Shown: positions 26,811 through 34,366 of the stretch, piece by piece | Layout: each line of letters begins with the position of its first letter | Numbering within the stretch: position 1 is the first letter of the stretch | Assembly (NCBI GenBank): GCA_963827335.1 | Contig: CAWHAP010000018.1 | Location: 432,195-496,194, forward strand | Length of the DNA: 64,000 nt | From: DASQMT01 sp963827335 | GTDB taxonomy: Bacteria; Actinomycetota; Thermoleophilia; Solirubrobacterales; Solirubrobacteraceae | Reading direction: 5' to 3' | Translations under genes and position numbers: made by a program | The notes under the pieces: generated by a model | Told to the model about the DNA's origin: nothing | The model's input: the letters and a program-made list of their open reading frames with translations, nothing else | The model's database searches: none

Positions 26811-28847
26811 CTACCAGTGCACGCCGCCCGGGCGGCGGAAGCCGATGGCCTCCTGGCCGGCCGGGTTGCAGGCGGCGCTGATGCAGTTGCCGCTCGCGTC
26901 GAGCGTCGCGCCCGACCAGAGGTTGCTGCTGAACAGGGCGGCCGAGAGCGACCCGCTCTGGGCGAAGCCGCCGTCCGGGTCGATGGCGACGTTGCGCTCC
27001 ACCACGTTCCCGCTGCCGCCGTCGATGTCCCACTCGAAGCCGGGGAAGCCGGTGAACGCCCGGCCCAGGTCGGTGAACGTGTTGCGGCGCACCGTGATGG
27101 CCGAGCGGCTCGTGCCGCCCGTCCCGAGGCCGCCGATCTCGACGCGCCCCTGGGCCGTCTGCACGAGGTTGTTCTCGTAGGTGATCGCGCCGCCGCCCCC
27201 GCCGTGGATGTAGGTGGCGCCGGCGTTGCCGACCGTGGAGCCGTTGTAGTAGCCCTGGTGGTGGATCCAGTTGTTCGTGATCCGCAGGTTCGACCCGTTG
27301 CCGGTGATCTGGATGTTGTCGGAGTGCTCGCTCGAGCCCGGGTTCGCGCCGACCGGGCCGATCTCGTTGCGGTCGATCAGGACGTCGGCGCCGCCGACGC
27401 CCTGGAACCCGTCGGCCGCGATGTCGTGGACCTTGTTGCGCTCGAAGCGCAGGCGCGTGTTCGTGCCGTAGCAGCGGCATCCGTAGCCCGTGTTGCCCGA
27501 GTTGTCCGCGAGCGTCCAGCCGATGTCGTTGTCGCGGATGGTGACGTCGCTCGTGTTGTCCGGCATGAAGATCAGCTGGTCGTACACGCGCGCGGTGGAC
27601 GTGCCGCCGATGATCGACTGCTCGATCGTCACGAACGACGAGCCGCCGCGGATGATCGCCGAGCGGAACCGCGCGCGAATGGTGATCCGCGAGGAGCCGG
27701 AGAGGCTGATCGCGCCCATCGAGCCGAGCCCGCTCGTGCCGACGGTGCGCACGGCGGAGCTCGTCAGGCCGTCGAGGTTGACGTTGCCGATCGCGGCGGT
27801 CACGCACACGTTCTGGCCGGCCTGGACCGCGGAGCGGACCGCGGCCGCGGTGGCTGCCGCCGTCGCGCCCGCCGTGCAGGACGGGCGGCCGAGCGGCGGG
27901 AGCCCGCCGGGCTCCGGGGTGGGGGTGGGCGTCGGCTGCGGCGTCGGCGTCGGGGTGGGCTGCGGCGTGGGGGAGGGCGTCGGCTGCGGGGTGGGCTGCG
28001 GCGTCGGCGTGGGCTGCGGCGTCGGCGTGGGCTGCGGCGTGGGCGTCGGCTCCGGGGTGGGCGTGGGCTGCGGCGTGGGCGTCGGCTCCGGGGTGGGCGT
28101 CGGCTCCGGCGTGGGCTCCGGTGTCGGCTCCGGATCCGGTGCGGTGCTGCTGCTCCGCACGCGCAGGCTGCGCTCGGCGTCGTCGGACCGGTTCGCCGCG
28201 TCCGTGACGATCAGCCGGACGTGCTTCGTGCCCGCGCGCGTGAAGCGGAAGGTGAGGGTCTCGCCGGAGCCCAGCGGCCAGGCGTCGCCGCCGCGGCCGT
28301 CGCCGCCGTCGTCGATCCAGCGGTACTCGCACGGCTCGGCGTAGCACGACGAGGGCGTGCCGTCGAAGGTGACGAGCTGACCCACGCGCGGCCGCGTGGA
28401 CGTCGTGAACGCGGCGTCCGGCGGCGGCGGGCTGCCGTCAGGCTCAGGCTGAGGTCCAGGTGCGCCCGGCCCGCTCGGCCGGCTGCCGGGATCGCGCGGG
28501 TCGGTCCCGGCGCGCACCTCGTCGCCGTCGCTGACGCCGTCGCCGTCGCTGTCGCGCCGCCGCGGGTTCGTCCGGAACCGGCGCACCTCGGCGCCGTCGC
28601 GGAGGCTGTCGCGGTCGGTGTCGGCGCGCCGCGGGTTGGTGCGCGCGCGCAGCTCGCCGCGGTTGCGCAGGGCGTCGCGGTCGGGATCGCCGGCCGCCGA
28701 CGCGCTCCGCAGGGACAGCTCGTGCTTTCGCTCCCAGCGGTCCGGCAGGCCGTCGCGATCACGGTCACGGGCCTTCGCGTCCGCGGCGGCGGGGAGCGCG
28801 AAGCAGGACACGGCCATGGCGATGAGGACCAGCAGGCGCTTCGGCAT
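26811..28847 (-). CDS. Secreted calcium-repeat, PKD, PT-linker and parallel beta-helix protein
   Basis: 678 residues: signal peptide (about 1-24); thrombospondin type 3-like calcium repeats (about 25-115, DRDRDGLPDRWE and DSDGDGVSDGDE); a PKD-like domain (about 140-235); a Pro/Thr linker of PTPE/PTPQ units (about 238-315); and a right-handed parallel beta-helix (about 320-650) with rungs such as DVTIRDNDIGW and RITNNWIHHQG. The C-terminus NCISAACNPAGQE...GVHW matches its paralogue at 12186-13700. AAGGAG lies 10 nt before the ATG. Likely a calcium-stabilised surface or matrix protein acting on or binding the glycan; inference. A long upstream leader is described separately. Confidence 0.83.
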   Translation of the reverse strand: MPKRLLVLIAMAVSCFALPAAADAKARDRDRDGLPDRWERKHELSLRSASAAGDPDRDALRNRGELRARTNPRRADTDRDSLRDGAEVRRFRTNPRRRDSDGDGVSDGDEVRAGTDPRDPGSRPSGPGAPGPQPEPDGSPPPPDAAFTTSTRPRVGQLVTFDGTPSSCYAEPCEYRWIDDGGDGRGGDAWPLGSGETLTFRFTRAGTKHVRLIVTDAANRSDDAERSLRVRSSSTAPDPEPTPEPTPEPTPTPEPTPTPQPTPTPEPTPTPQPTPTPQPTPTPQPTPQPTPSPTPQPTPTPTPQPTPTPTPEPGGLPPLGRPSCTAGATAAATAAAVRSAVQAGQNVCVTAAIGNVNLDGLTSSAVRTVGTSGLGSMGAISLSGSSRITIRARFRSAIIRGGSSFVTIEQSIIGGTSTARVYDQLIFMPDNTSDVTIRDNDIGWTLADNSGNTGYGCRCYGTNTRLRFERNKVHDIAADGFQGVGGADVLIDRNEIGPVGANPGSSEHSDNIQITGNGSNLRITNNWIHHQGYYNGSTVGNAGATYIHGGGGGAITYENNLVQTAQGRVEIGGLGTGGTSRSAITVRRNTFTDLGRAFTGFPGFEWDIDGGSGNVVERNVAIDPDGGFAQSGSLSAALFSSNLWSGATLDASGNCISAACNPAGQEAIGFRRPGGVHW
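27910..28135 (-). repeat. Hexanucleotide-based low-complexity repeat coding a Pro-Thr linker
   Basis: About 225 bp of repeated GGCGTG/GGCGTC-type units on the plus strand code on the minus strand for a run of PTPQ, PTPE and PTPS. Copy number is likely to vary between strains by slippage. Confidence 0.8.
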
Positions 28848-29044
28848 TGAGGCAGGGCTCCTTGGGACGCGCGGCAGCTGCCCCGCTCATCGGCAGCAGG
28901 CACGTCTGATCCACGGCAGCGCGCCGAAACTGGACGTTCGGTCGAGCAGCCGGCATTGACCGCGATCCGGTTTCCTCCCCAGCCGTGGCGGACCGCGAAC
29001 GGCATGCCGCGCTCCCTGCGGCTACGCCGGGCCTCCCCCGGCAG
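28848..29044 (-). promoter_or_regulatory. Long structured 5' leader of the calcium-repeat beta-helix gene
   Basis: About 197 nt separate the predicted start of transcription from the ATG at 28847. Several hairpins can form, including a 6-bp stem at 29026-29042 and a 5-bp stem at 28924-28941. I could not match it to a known riboswitch class. It may also just be spacer DNA. Confidence 0.35.
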
Positions 29045-29050
29045 CGCGTC

Positions 29051-29080
29051 AGCTTACAGACCTGTCAAGCGATACGCCAA
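29051..29080 (-). promoter_or_regulatory. Candidate sigma-70-type promoter for the beta-helix gene
   Basis: On the minus strand TTGGCG (29080-29075), an 18-nt spacer and TAAGCT (29056-29051). A TTGACA also occurs at 29068-29063 but is too close to this -10 box. Confidence 0.4.
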
Positions 29081-29110
29081 TCCGGTGCATCGAACCGTGC
29101 TGCAGGAGGG

Positions 29111-29974
29111 CTACGTGCGCACGTGCTGGCCCGCCGCGCCGAGCGCCTCGGCGCGCTCCTCGTCGGGCTCGAGGAACGGGTCGGCGGGCACGGCCCGGCG
29201 CGCCGCAGCGGCGTCGGCCTCGCTGACCTCGCGCCACATCTCCACGATGCGCGGGCGCATCAGGATCGTGCCGCACCACAGCGCGAGCACGAACAGGAAC
29301 GCGACGCCCGCGTAGAGGCGGCGGGGGCCCATGACGACGGTCTGCGCCGGCGCCTCGCTGACGCGCGCGAGCGCGAGCTGGTAGTTCGGCGGGACGGCGC
29401 CCTCGGTCGCGGCCTCGGCGACGTGGGCGCTCAGCTCCTTGACCGCGGCGCGGGCCGCGCGGCCGGCGGTGTCCGCGTCGGGGGCGCGCACGTTCATGGC
29501 GATGATCGGCAGCGTCTCGTCGACGAACAGGTCGATCGCGGTCATCTCCCGGTCGGCGGCGAGCGTCTTGGCCGCCTCGGGGTCGTCAGGCACGGGATCG
29601 TCGCCCGTGGGGGCGATGACCACGAAGCGGTCCGCGGGGATGCCGGCCGCCGCGGCGACCTGCTCGCGCAGCGGGCTCCGCGCCATCAGCGCGGCGAGCA
29701 GATGCGCGCGCGCGCCGAGCCCGGCGAGGTCGGTCGCCTGCCCGGGCTCCTCCGCGTTGCCGCCGCCGAGGTCGACGACCTGCGAGGTGGGGGAGTCGAC
29801 GAGCACCTCCGCGCCGGCCACGCCGGCCGTGTACTGCCGGCTCTTCAGCGACGGCGGGACGCCGGGCTCCACGCTGTAGAGCAGCAGCACCGCCGCGGCC
29901 AGGCCGACGGCGGCGCCCACCAGCACCGAGCGCCTGCGGCGCCAGAGATCGCGCAGGGTCGCGACGATGATCAT
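29111..29974 (-). CDS. Wzz-like polysaccharide co-polymerase 3
   Basis: 287 residues: transmembrane segment about 18-37, extracytoplasmic domain with the family blocks VLVDSPTSQVVDL and ARAHLLAALMARS, second transmembrane segment about 220-240, and a 45-residue cytoplasmic tail rich in Glu and Ala. Lies 51 bp after the M23 peptidase gene, with a hairpin between them, so it may have its own transcript. No kinase domain. Confidence 0.75.
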   Translation of the reverse strand: MIIVATLRDLWRRRRSVLVGAAVGLAAAVLLLYSVEPGVPPSLKSRQYTAGVAGAEVLVDSPTSQVVDLGGGNAEEPGQATDLAGLGARAHLLAALMARSPLREQVAAAAGIPADRFVVIAPTGDDPVPDDPEAAKTLAADREMTAIDLFVDETLPIIAMNVRAPDADTAGRAARAAVKELSAHVAEAATEGAVPPNYQLALARVSEAPAQTVVMGPRRLYAGVAFLFVLALWCGTILMRPRIVEMWREVSEADAAAARRAVPADPFLEPDEERAEALGAAGQHVRT

Positions 29975-29990
29975 CGCTCGACCAACGGTC

Positions 29991-30016
29991 GGGGCGGCCG
30001 CGTTCTCGCGCGCCCC
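29991..30016 (-). terminator. GC-rich hairpin downstream of the M23 peptidase gene
   Basis: Arms GGGGCG-CGCG and CGCG-CGCCCC enclose a TTCT loop, with a two-base bulge (GC). No T-tract follows, as is common in high-GC actinobacteria. Confidence 0.45.
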
Positions 30017-30025
30017 GTCAGGCGT

Positions 30026-31321
30026 TCAGGAGCGGGCGTCCCAGGCGCGCAGGTCGGGCAGCGGATCGAAGGCGCTGCCCCCGCCGTACCAGCCCGGTCC
30101 GGACCACTCCTCGAAGTGCAGGTGGCACCCGTCGGCGCGGCCCGTGTCGCCGACGTACCCGATCAGCTGCCCGGTCCGGACGCGGTCGCCCTTCCCGACG
30201 ACCGCCGCCTCGCGCAGGTGCATGTAGACGAAGTCGGTGGCGGTCTTCTCGCCGTCGATGACGAGGTAGTAGCCCGCGCGGGAGTGGTACTGCTTGAACT
30301 TCACGACGCCGCCGCGGGCCGCCACGAGCGGCGTGCCGCACGCCGCGAACACGTCCTGGCCCTGGTGCCCGCGGCCCCCGCCGAACGCGGCCGCGCCGTC
30401 GCCGAACCGGTGGGCGCCCTGGATCGGGAAGCGGTAGCCGTGGAACGTGAAGGCGCCCGGGTCGTCCTCGGGGGCGGGCGGCTCCTGGCTCGAGACCGCG
30501 CGCGCGCCGGTCGCGTCGGTCGCGGTCACGCGGAACCGGTACGTGCCGTCCCGCTGGACCTTGCCCGCCGCCGTGCCGTTCCAGCGCACGGTCTGCGGCT
30601 CGCCCGGCGCCACCGCCGCGGCCGACCACTGCTCGATCGCGAGGCCGTCGCTGTCGCGGACGAGCTCGACGAGCACGTCGGCCGGCGCGGCGCCGCCGAC
30701 GACGTAGGAGAGCTCCGCGGGACGCGGCGAGCCGAAGAAGACCTTGTGGCCCTGCACCTCGGCGTCGATCACGCCGGCCGGCAGGGTCGTCGGCACCGGC
30801 TGCACGGTCAGCGGGGCGGCCGTCGCGGGCGAGCGCGTGCCGTCCGCGCGCTCCACGGAGACGCGGCCGGAGATCGCCGTGCGCGGCACGCGGGCGAGCA
30901 GCGACCGGCGGGCGGTCGAGCGGGGGGCGACGGAGGCGTCGTCGGCCGCGTCCGCGTCGGCGCCGAGGAACGTGACCTCGTCGATCCGCCGCAGCCCCTT
31001 CCCGTACACGCGCACGAGGGAGCCGGGACGGACCTCGCCGGCCGGGCCGCAGCCGGTCCGGCAGTCGAGCCGGCGGATGCGCGGCGCCGGGCGCCCGTAG
31101 AGGTTCGCGGTCGGGGCGGGCGCGGCGGGCGCGCGCTTCCCGGCCGGGGCGGGCGAGCTGGGGGCGGTGCCCCCGGTCTGGGCGGCCGCGGGCGCCGCGG
31201 CGAGCACGAGCCCGGCGACGCCGAGCGCGGCGGAGCGACGCAGCATGCGGCCCGCTGTGGGGCCGTACGCGCTCGCGTATGCAGTTGTGCCCCACGACGG
31301 GGCGACCGCGTATCGCGGCAT
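30026..31321 (-). CDS. Secreted M23-family metallopeptidase
   Basis: 431 residues from ATG 31321; an internal ATG (31246) would give a standard signal peptide, MLRRSAALGVAGLVLAAAPA. GAGAGGAG ends 3 nt before the first ATG, which supports the longer form with an unusually long n-region. After a Pro/Ala linker come Ig-like domains (about 70-155 and 170-270), then an M23 LytM domain (about 290-420) with GHQGQD (His-x3-Asp), a YMHLRE segment and CHLHFEEW (His-x-His). It probably cleaves peptidoglycan cross-bridges or stems outside the cell. Controlled by the c-di-AMP riboswitch immediately upstream. Confidence 0.88.
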   Translation of the reverse strand: MPRYAVAPSWGTTAYASAYGPTAGRMLRRSAALGVAGLVLAAAPAAAQTGGTAPSSPAPAGKRAPAAPAPTANLYGRPAPRIRRLDCRTGCGPAGEVRPGSLVRVYGKGLRRIDEVTFLGADADAADDASVAPRSTARRSLLARVPRTAISGRVSVERADGTRSPATAAPLTVQPVPTTLPAGVIDAEVQGHKVFFGSPRPAELSYVVGGAAPADVLVELVRDSDGLAIEQWSAAAVAPGEPQTVRWNGTAAGKVQRDGTYRFRVTATDATGARAVSSQEPPAPEDDPGAFTFHGYRFPIQGAHRFGDGAAAFGGGRGHQGQDVFAACGTPLVAARGGVVKFKQYHSRAGYYLVIDGEKTATDFVYMHLREAAVVGKGDRVRTGQLIGYVGDTGRADGCHLHFEEWSGPGWYGGGSAFDPLPDLRAWDARS

Positions 31322-31329
31322 GCGCTCCT

Positions 31330-31455
31330 CTCGTCGGCCTACGGGGTTAGCTGACGGGCTCGCGCGTTCGTGCGCTACCAGGCGGCAGTGCCTGGATTCG
31401 CCCCATGGACCCTCACGTCCTCTGGATCCCCCGCTCCGTCCTCCCCAGGACGGAC
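31330..31455 (-). promoter_or_regulatory. ydaO-type (cyclic di-AMP) riboswitch upstream of the M23 peptidase
   Basis: Read on the minus strand, this leader holds the conserved pieces of the class in the expected order: GGGGGATCC, then GGGTCCATGGGGCGAATCC, a short stem GCC-TGG, and GAGCCCGTCAGCTAACCCCG followed by TAGGC, ending just before the ribosome site. A hairpin CCGTCC/GGACGG lies at its 5' side (31437-31454). In actinobacteria this element usually precedes cell-wall hydrolase genes, where c-di-AMP turns expression off. The match is by eye. Confidence 0.8.
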
Positions 31456-31480
31456 TCGGCTGGCGTTATGAACCGGCGGG

Positions 31481-31490
31481 AGTATAAACA
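31481..31490. promoter_or_regulatory. AT-rich -10-like box in the M23/rplM divergent region, readable on both strands
   Basis: AGTATAAACA gives TATACT on the minus strand, correctly placed for transcription starting just before the riboswitch, and TATAAA on the plus strand towards rplM. A second plus-strand box TATCAT lies at 31536-31541. Matching -35 boxes are weak. Confidence 0.35.
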
Positions 31491-31593
31491 CGGCGCGGTC
31501 GGATTCCGACGTGCCGCCTCCCCCTTCCGTGCCGCTATCATGCTGCGCCGCTGCCGCGCATCCCGCGCGGCTCCTCCCATGCCCGCCTTGACC

Positions 31594-32031
31594 ATGAAGA
31601 CGTACGTCGCCACACCACTTGACCGCGAGCGCAACTGGCTGCTCGTCGACGCCGAGGGGCAGACCCTCGGCCGGCTCGCCACGCAGCTCGCGGACGCGCT
31701 GCGCGGCAAGCGCAAGCCCACCTACACGCCGCACGTCGACGTCGGCGACTTCGTCGTGGTCGTCAACGCGGAGAAGATCACCGTGACGGGCTCGAAGCTG
31801 CACGAGAAGATGTACTACCGCCACTCGGGCTACCCGGGCGGGCTCAAGAAGCGGACGCTCAACGACATGCTCGAGCGCCGGCCGGAGGAGGTCATCCGCC
31901 TCGCCGTGCGCGGCATGCTCCCCAAGAACCGGCTCGCCCGCAAGCAGCTGACCAAGCTCAAGGTCTACGCGGGGCCCGAGCATCCGCACGAGGCGCAGAA
32001 GCCGCAGAAGCTGGAGATCACCACCCGATGA
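31594..32031 (+). CDS. rplM: 50S ribosomal protein L13
   Basis: 145 residues, normal length. Starts MKTYVATPLDRERNWLLVDA and carries the L13 signatures LGRLATQLADAL, KMYYRHSGYPGGLK and AVRGMLPKNRLAR. Upstream in-frame codons from 31405 are open but not conserved, so ATG 31594 is taken as the start. Binds 23S rRNA early in 50S assembly. The stop overlaps the ATG of rpsI (ATGA), the usual operon partner. Confidence 0.97.
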   Translation: MKTYVATPLDRERNWLLVDAEGQTLGRLATQLADALRGKRKPTYTPHVDVGDFVVVVNAEKITVTGSKLHEKMYYRHSGYPGGLKKRTLNDMLERRPEEVIRLAVRGMLPKNRLARKQLTKLKVYAGPEHPHEAQKPQKLEITTR

Positions 32032-32816
32032 CCGACGACGAGAAGCGCGACGACGTCACCCCCGAGGAGCCGGCCGCCGAGACGCCGGCCGACGAGCCGC
32101 AGCCCGAGCCCGTCGCCGAGGAGTCCCCCGCCGAGGAGACGCCCGCGGAGGTCGCCGAGGAGCCCGTCGCCGAGGTCGTCGAGGAGCCCGTCGCCGAGAC
32201 GCCGGCCGCCGAGACGCCGGCCGCCGAGGACGACGACGAGGAGTTCGTCGAGGCGACCCCGCGCGTCAAGCCGGAGATCCCCGGCATGGACCTCGAGGTC
32301 GACATCGTGCGCGAGGGCGAGGAGGCCCTGCGCGGCGAGGACGACGACGAGTACGGCGACGGCGACGAGGACTCCGCCGAGGAGGACCTGACCCAGCCGA
32401 TCGCCGACGCGTCGATCGACCTGGCCGCGGGCGCCCGCTACACGGCGACCGGCAAGCGCAAGACCGCGGTCGCGCGCGTGATCCTCAAGCCCGGCACCGG
32501 GAACTACGAGATCAACGGGCGCACGCTCGACGTCTTCTTCCCCCGCCCGGCGCTGCAGCGCACGATCCGCACCGCGCTCGAGACCGTCGGCCTGGAGGAG
32601 AAGATCGACGTCGTCGCGTCGATGCACGGCGGCGGCGTGTCGGCCCAGGCCGGCGCCCTGCGCCACGGCATCTCCAAGGCGCTCGTCGACGCCGACCCGA
32701 ATCTCCGCTCCGAGCTCAAGCGCCGCGGCTTCCTCACGCGCGACGCGCGCGTGAAGGAGCGCAAGAAGGCCGGCCTCAAGAAGGCCCGCAAGCGGCCCCA
32801 GTTCTCCAAGCGCTAG
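32028..32816 (+). CDS. rpsI: 30S ribosomal protein S9 with a long acidic N-terminal extension
   Basis: 262 residues, about twice the usual length. The S9 core starts near residue 136 (YTATGKRKTAVARV) and includes KPGTGNYEINGR and the invariant C-terminal FSKR tail that reaches the P-site tRNA. Residues 1-130 are low complexity, almost all Glu, Asp, Ala, Pro and Val with repeated AETPA and EEPVAE units, and no basic residues for rRNA binding. ATGA overlap with rplM fixes the start, so the extension is translated. Extended S9 proteins are known from actinobacteria, but this one is long. Its function is unknown. Confidence 0.95.
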   Translation: MTDDEKRDDVTPEEPAAETPADEPQPEPVAEESPAEETPAEVAEEPVAEVVEEPVAETPAAETPAAEDDDEEFVEATPRVKPEIPGMDLEVDIVREGEEALRGEDDDEYGDGDEDSAEEDLTQPIADASIDLAAGARYTATGKRKTAVARVILKPGTGNYEINGRTLDVFFPRPALQRTIRTALETVGLEEKIDVVASMHGGGVSAQAGALRHGISKALVDADPNLRSELKRRGFLTRDARVKERKKAGLKKARKRPQFSKR

Positions 32817-34157
32817 GTGGCGCTCGGAACCACTCCCTTGGCCCGTCAGCTCTTCGGGACCGACGGGGTCCGGGGCGTCGCCGGGGAGTTCCTGTCGGCC
32901 GATCTCTCGCTGCGCCTCGCGCGCGCCGCCGCGCAGCGCGTCGGCGGGGGCGCGCCGCGGGTGCTCGTGATCCGCGACACGCGCGAGTCGGGCGACATGC
33001 TGGAGGCCGCCGTGGCCGCCGGCATCGCCGCCGCCGGCGGCGAGGCGCTGCTCGGCGGCGTGCTGCCCACCCCCGCGGCGCCGCTGCTGATCGACCGCTA
33101 CGGCCTCGACCTCGGCGTCGTCCTAAGCGCGTCGCACAACCCCTATCGCGACAACGGCATCAAGTTCTTCGGCGGCGACGGCTTCAAGCTGTCCGACGCC
33201 GTCGAGCTGGAGATCGAGCGCACGCTCGACGCGCCGCCGGAGGACCAGGGGCGCATCGGGCGCGTGCGCCGGCTCAACGGGGCCCACGAGGACTACCTGC
33301 GCGCGCTCCATGAGCGCTTCGCCGGGCTCGACCTGCGCGGCGCCCGCATCGCGCTGGACTGCGCCAACGGCGCCACCCACCAGGCGGCCCCCGAGATCTT
33401 CCGGCGGCTCGGCGCCGACGTCGACGTGCTCGCCGACGCCCCGGACGGGCGCAACATCAACGCCGGCTGCGGATCCACCCACGTCGACGCCCTGGCCGCG
33501 CACGTGCGCGCCGGCGGTCACGACGCCGGCTTCGCGTTCGACGGCGACGGCGACCGCGTGCTCGCCGTGGACCGCACGGGCGCCGTCGTCGACGGCGACG
33601 AGCTGATCGCGCTCGCCGCGCTGCACCTGCGCGGCGCCGGCCGGCTCCCCGGCGACGGCGTCGCGGTGACCGTCATGACGAACTACGGCTTCCACACCGC
33701 GATGGCCGACGCCGGCGTGCACGTCGCGGTGACGCCGGTCGGCGACCGCTACGTGCTCGAGGCGCTGCGCGAGCGCGGCTGGGCCCTCGGCGGCGAGCAG
33801 TCCGGGCACATCATCGACACCGGCTTCGTCCCGTCGGGCGACGGCATCGCCGCCGCGCTGCTCACGCTCGAGTCGCTCGAGGGCGGCGACCTGGCCGAGC
33901 GCCACGCGATGGAGAAGCTGCCCCAGCGCCTCGTGAACGTCCGCTTCGCCGACCGCGCGGCGCTCACCGGCGCGGTCGCGGCGATCGAGGGCGACACGGA
34001 GGCCGAGGCCGCCGCGCTGAGCGGCCGCGGGCGCGTGCTGGTGCGGCCGAGCGGCACCGAGCCGCTCGTGCGCGTGATGGTCGAGGCGCCGACCGCCGAG
34101 GAGGCCGACGCCGTCTGCGGCCGCCTCGTGGCCGCCGTCGAGGCCGCTGCGCCGTAG
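32817..34157 (+). CDS. glmM: Phosphoglucosamine mutase
   Basis: 446 residues. Interconverts glucosamine-6-phosphate and glucosamine-1-phosphate for UDP-GlcNAc synthesis. The phosphoserine loop VVLSASHNPYRDNGIKFF, the metal loop AFDGDGDRVLAVD, the sugar loop GGEQSGHI and the phosphate-binding RPSGTEPLVRVMVE are intact. GTG 32817 follows the rpsI stop directly; TTG 32838 (before ARQLFGTDGVRG) is an alternative. Part of the rplM-rpsI-glmM-glmS order, but separated from glmS by an inserted element and an acyltransferase gene. Confidence 0.96.
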   Translation: MALGTTPLARQLFGTDGVRGVAGEFLSADLSLRLARAAAQRVGGGAPRVLVIRDTRESGDMLEAAVAAGIAAAGGEALLGGVLPTPAAPLLIDRYGLDLGVVLSASHNPYRDNGIKFFGGDGFKLSDAVELEIERTLDAPPEDQGRIGRVRRLNGAHEDYLRALHERFAGLDLRGARIALDCANGATHQAAPEIFRRLGADVDVLADAPDGRNINAGCGSTHVDALAAHVRAGGHDAGFAFDGDGDRVLAVDRTGAVVDGDELIALAALHLRGAGRLPGDGVAVTVMTNYGFHTAMADAGVHVAVTPVGDRYVLEALRERGWALGGEQSGHIIDTGFVPSGDGIAAALLTLESLEGGDLAERHAMEKLPQRLVNVRFADRAALTGAVAAIEGDTEAEAAALSGRGRVLVRPSGTEPLVRVMVEAPTAEEADAVCGRLVAAVEAAAP

Positions 34158-34358
34158 CGGGATCGGCGAACGTCAACAGCAGCATCGAAGGGGGCGGGAT
34201 CGAGGTGCCCGGCGAGTTGACCGCACATATGACGGTCAACTCGCCGCCGATGTCGACTCGACCACCTATGCGGTGGCGAAGTCGACAACGACCGCGGGAA
34301 CGCCATGCACACCGGGACCCGTCTCCTCGATGCTGGTGTTGACGTTCGCTGATCCTGC
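34158..34358. repeat. Intergenic palindromic element, copy 1 (terminal inverted repeats plus two hairpins)
   Basis: Terminal arms 34161-34189 and 34326-34354 are inverted copies of 29 bp with 3 mismatches. Inside are a perfect 14-bp stem (34210-34223 with 34233-34246, arm GGCGAGTTGACCG, loop 9 nt) and a second hairpin (TGTCGAC at 34251-34257 with GTCGACA at 34281-34287, enclosing CCACC/GGTGG). It lies between convergent glmM and an acyltransferase gene. The arm core is shared with the element at 53952-54226. No open reading frame of note. Could be a MITE-like mobile element, a bidirectional terminator or a structured RNA. Confidence 0.72.
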
Positions 34359-34366
34359 CGCAGCGC

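Noticed and set aside
27910..28135. CRISPR-like or intergenic tandem repeat
   Set aside because: The repeat is in frame and codes for a Pro-Thr linker of a secreted protein; there are no spacers.
28848..29044. c-di-GMP or other known riboswitch in the beta-helix leader
   Set aside because: The conserved blocks of the GEMM and ydaO classes were looked for and not found.
31405..31593. N-terminal extension of rplM
   Set aside because: The extra 63 codons are not like L13 and overlap the divergent riboswitch and promoter region; ATG 31594 gives the standard length.
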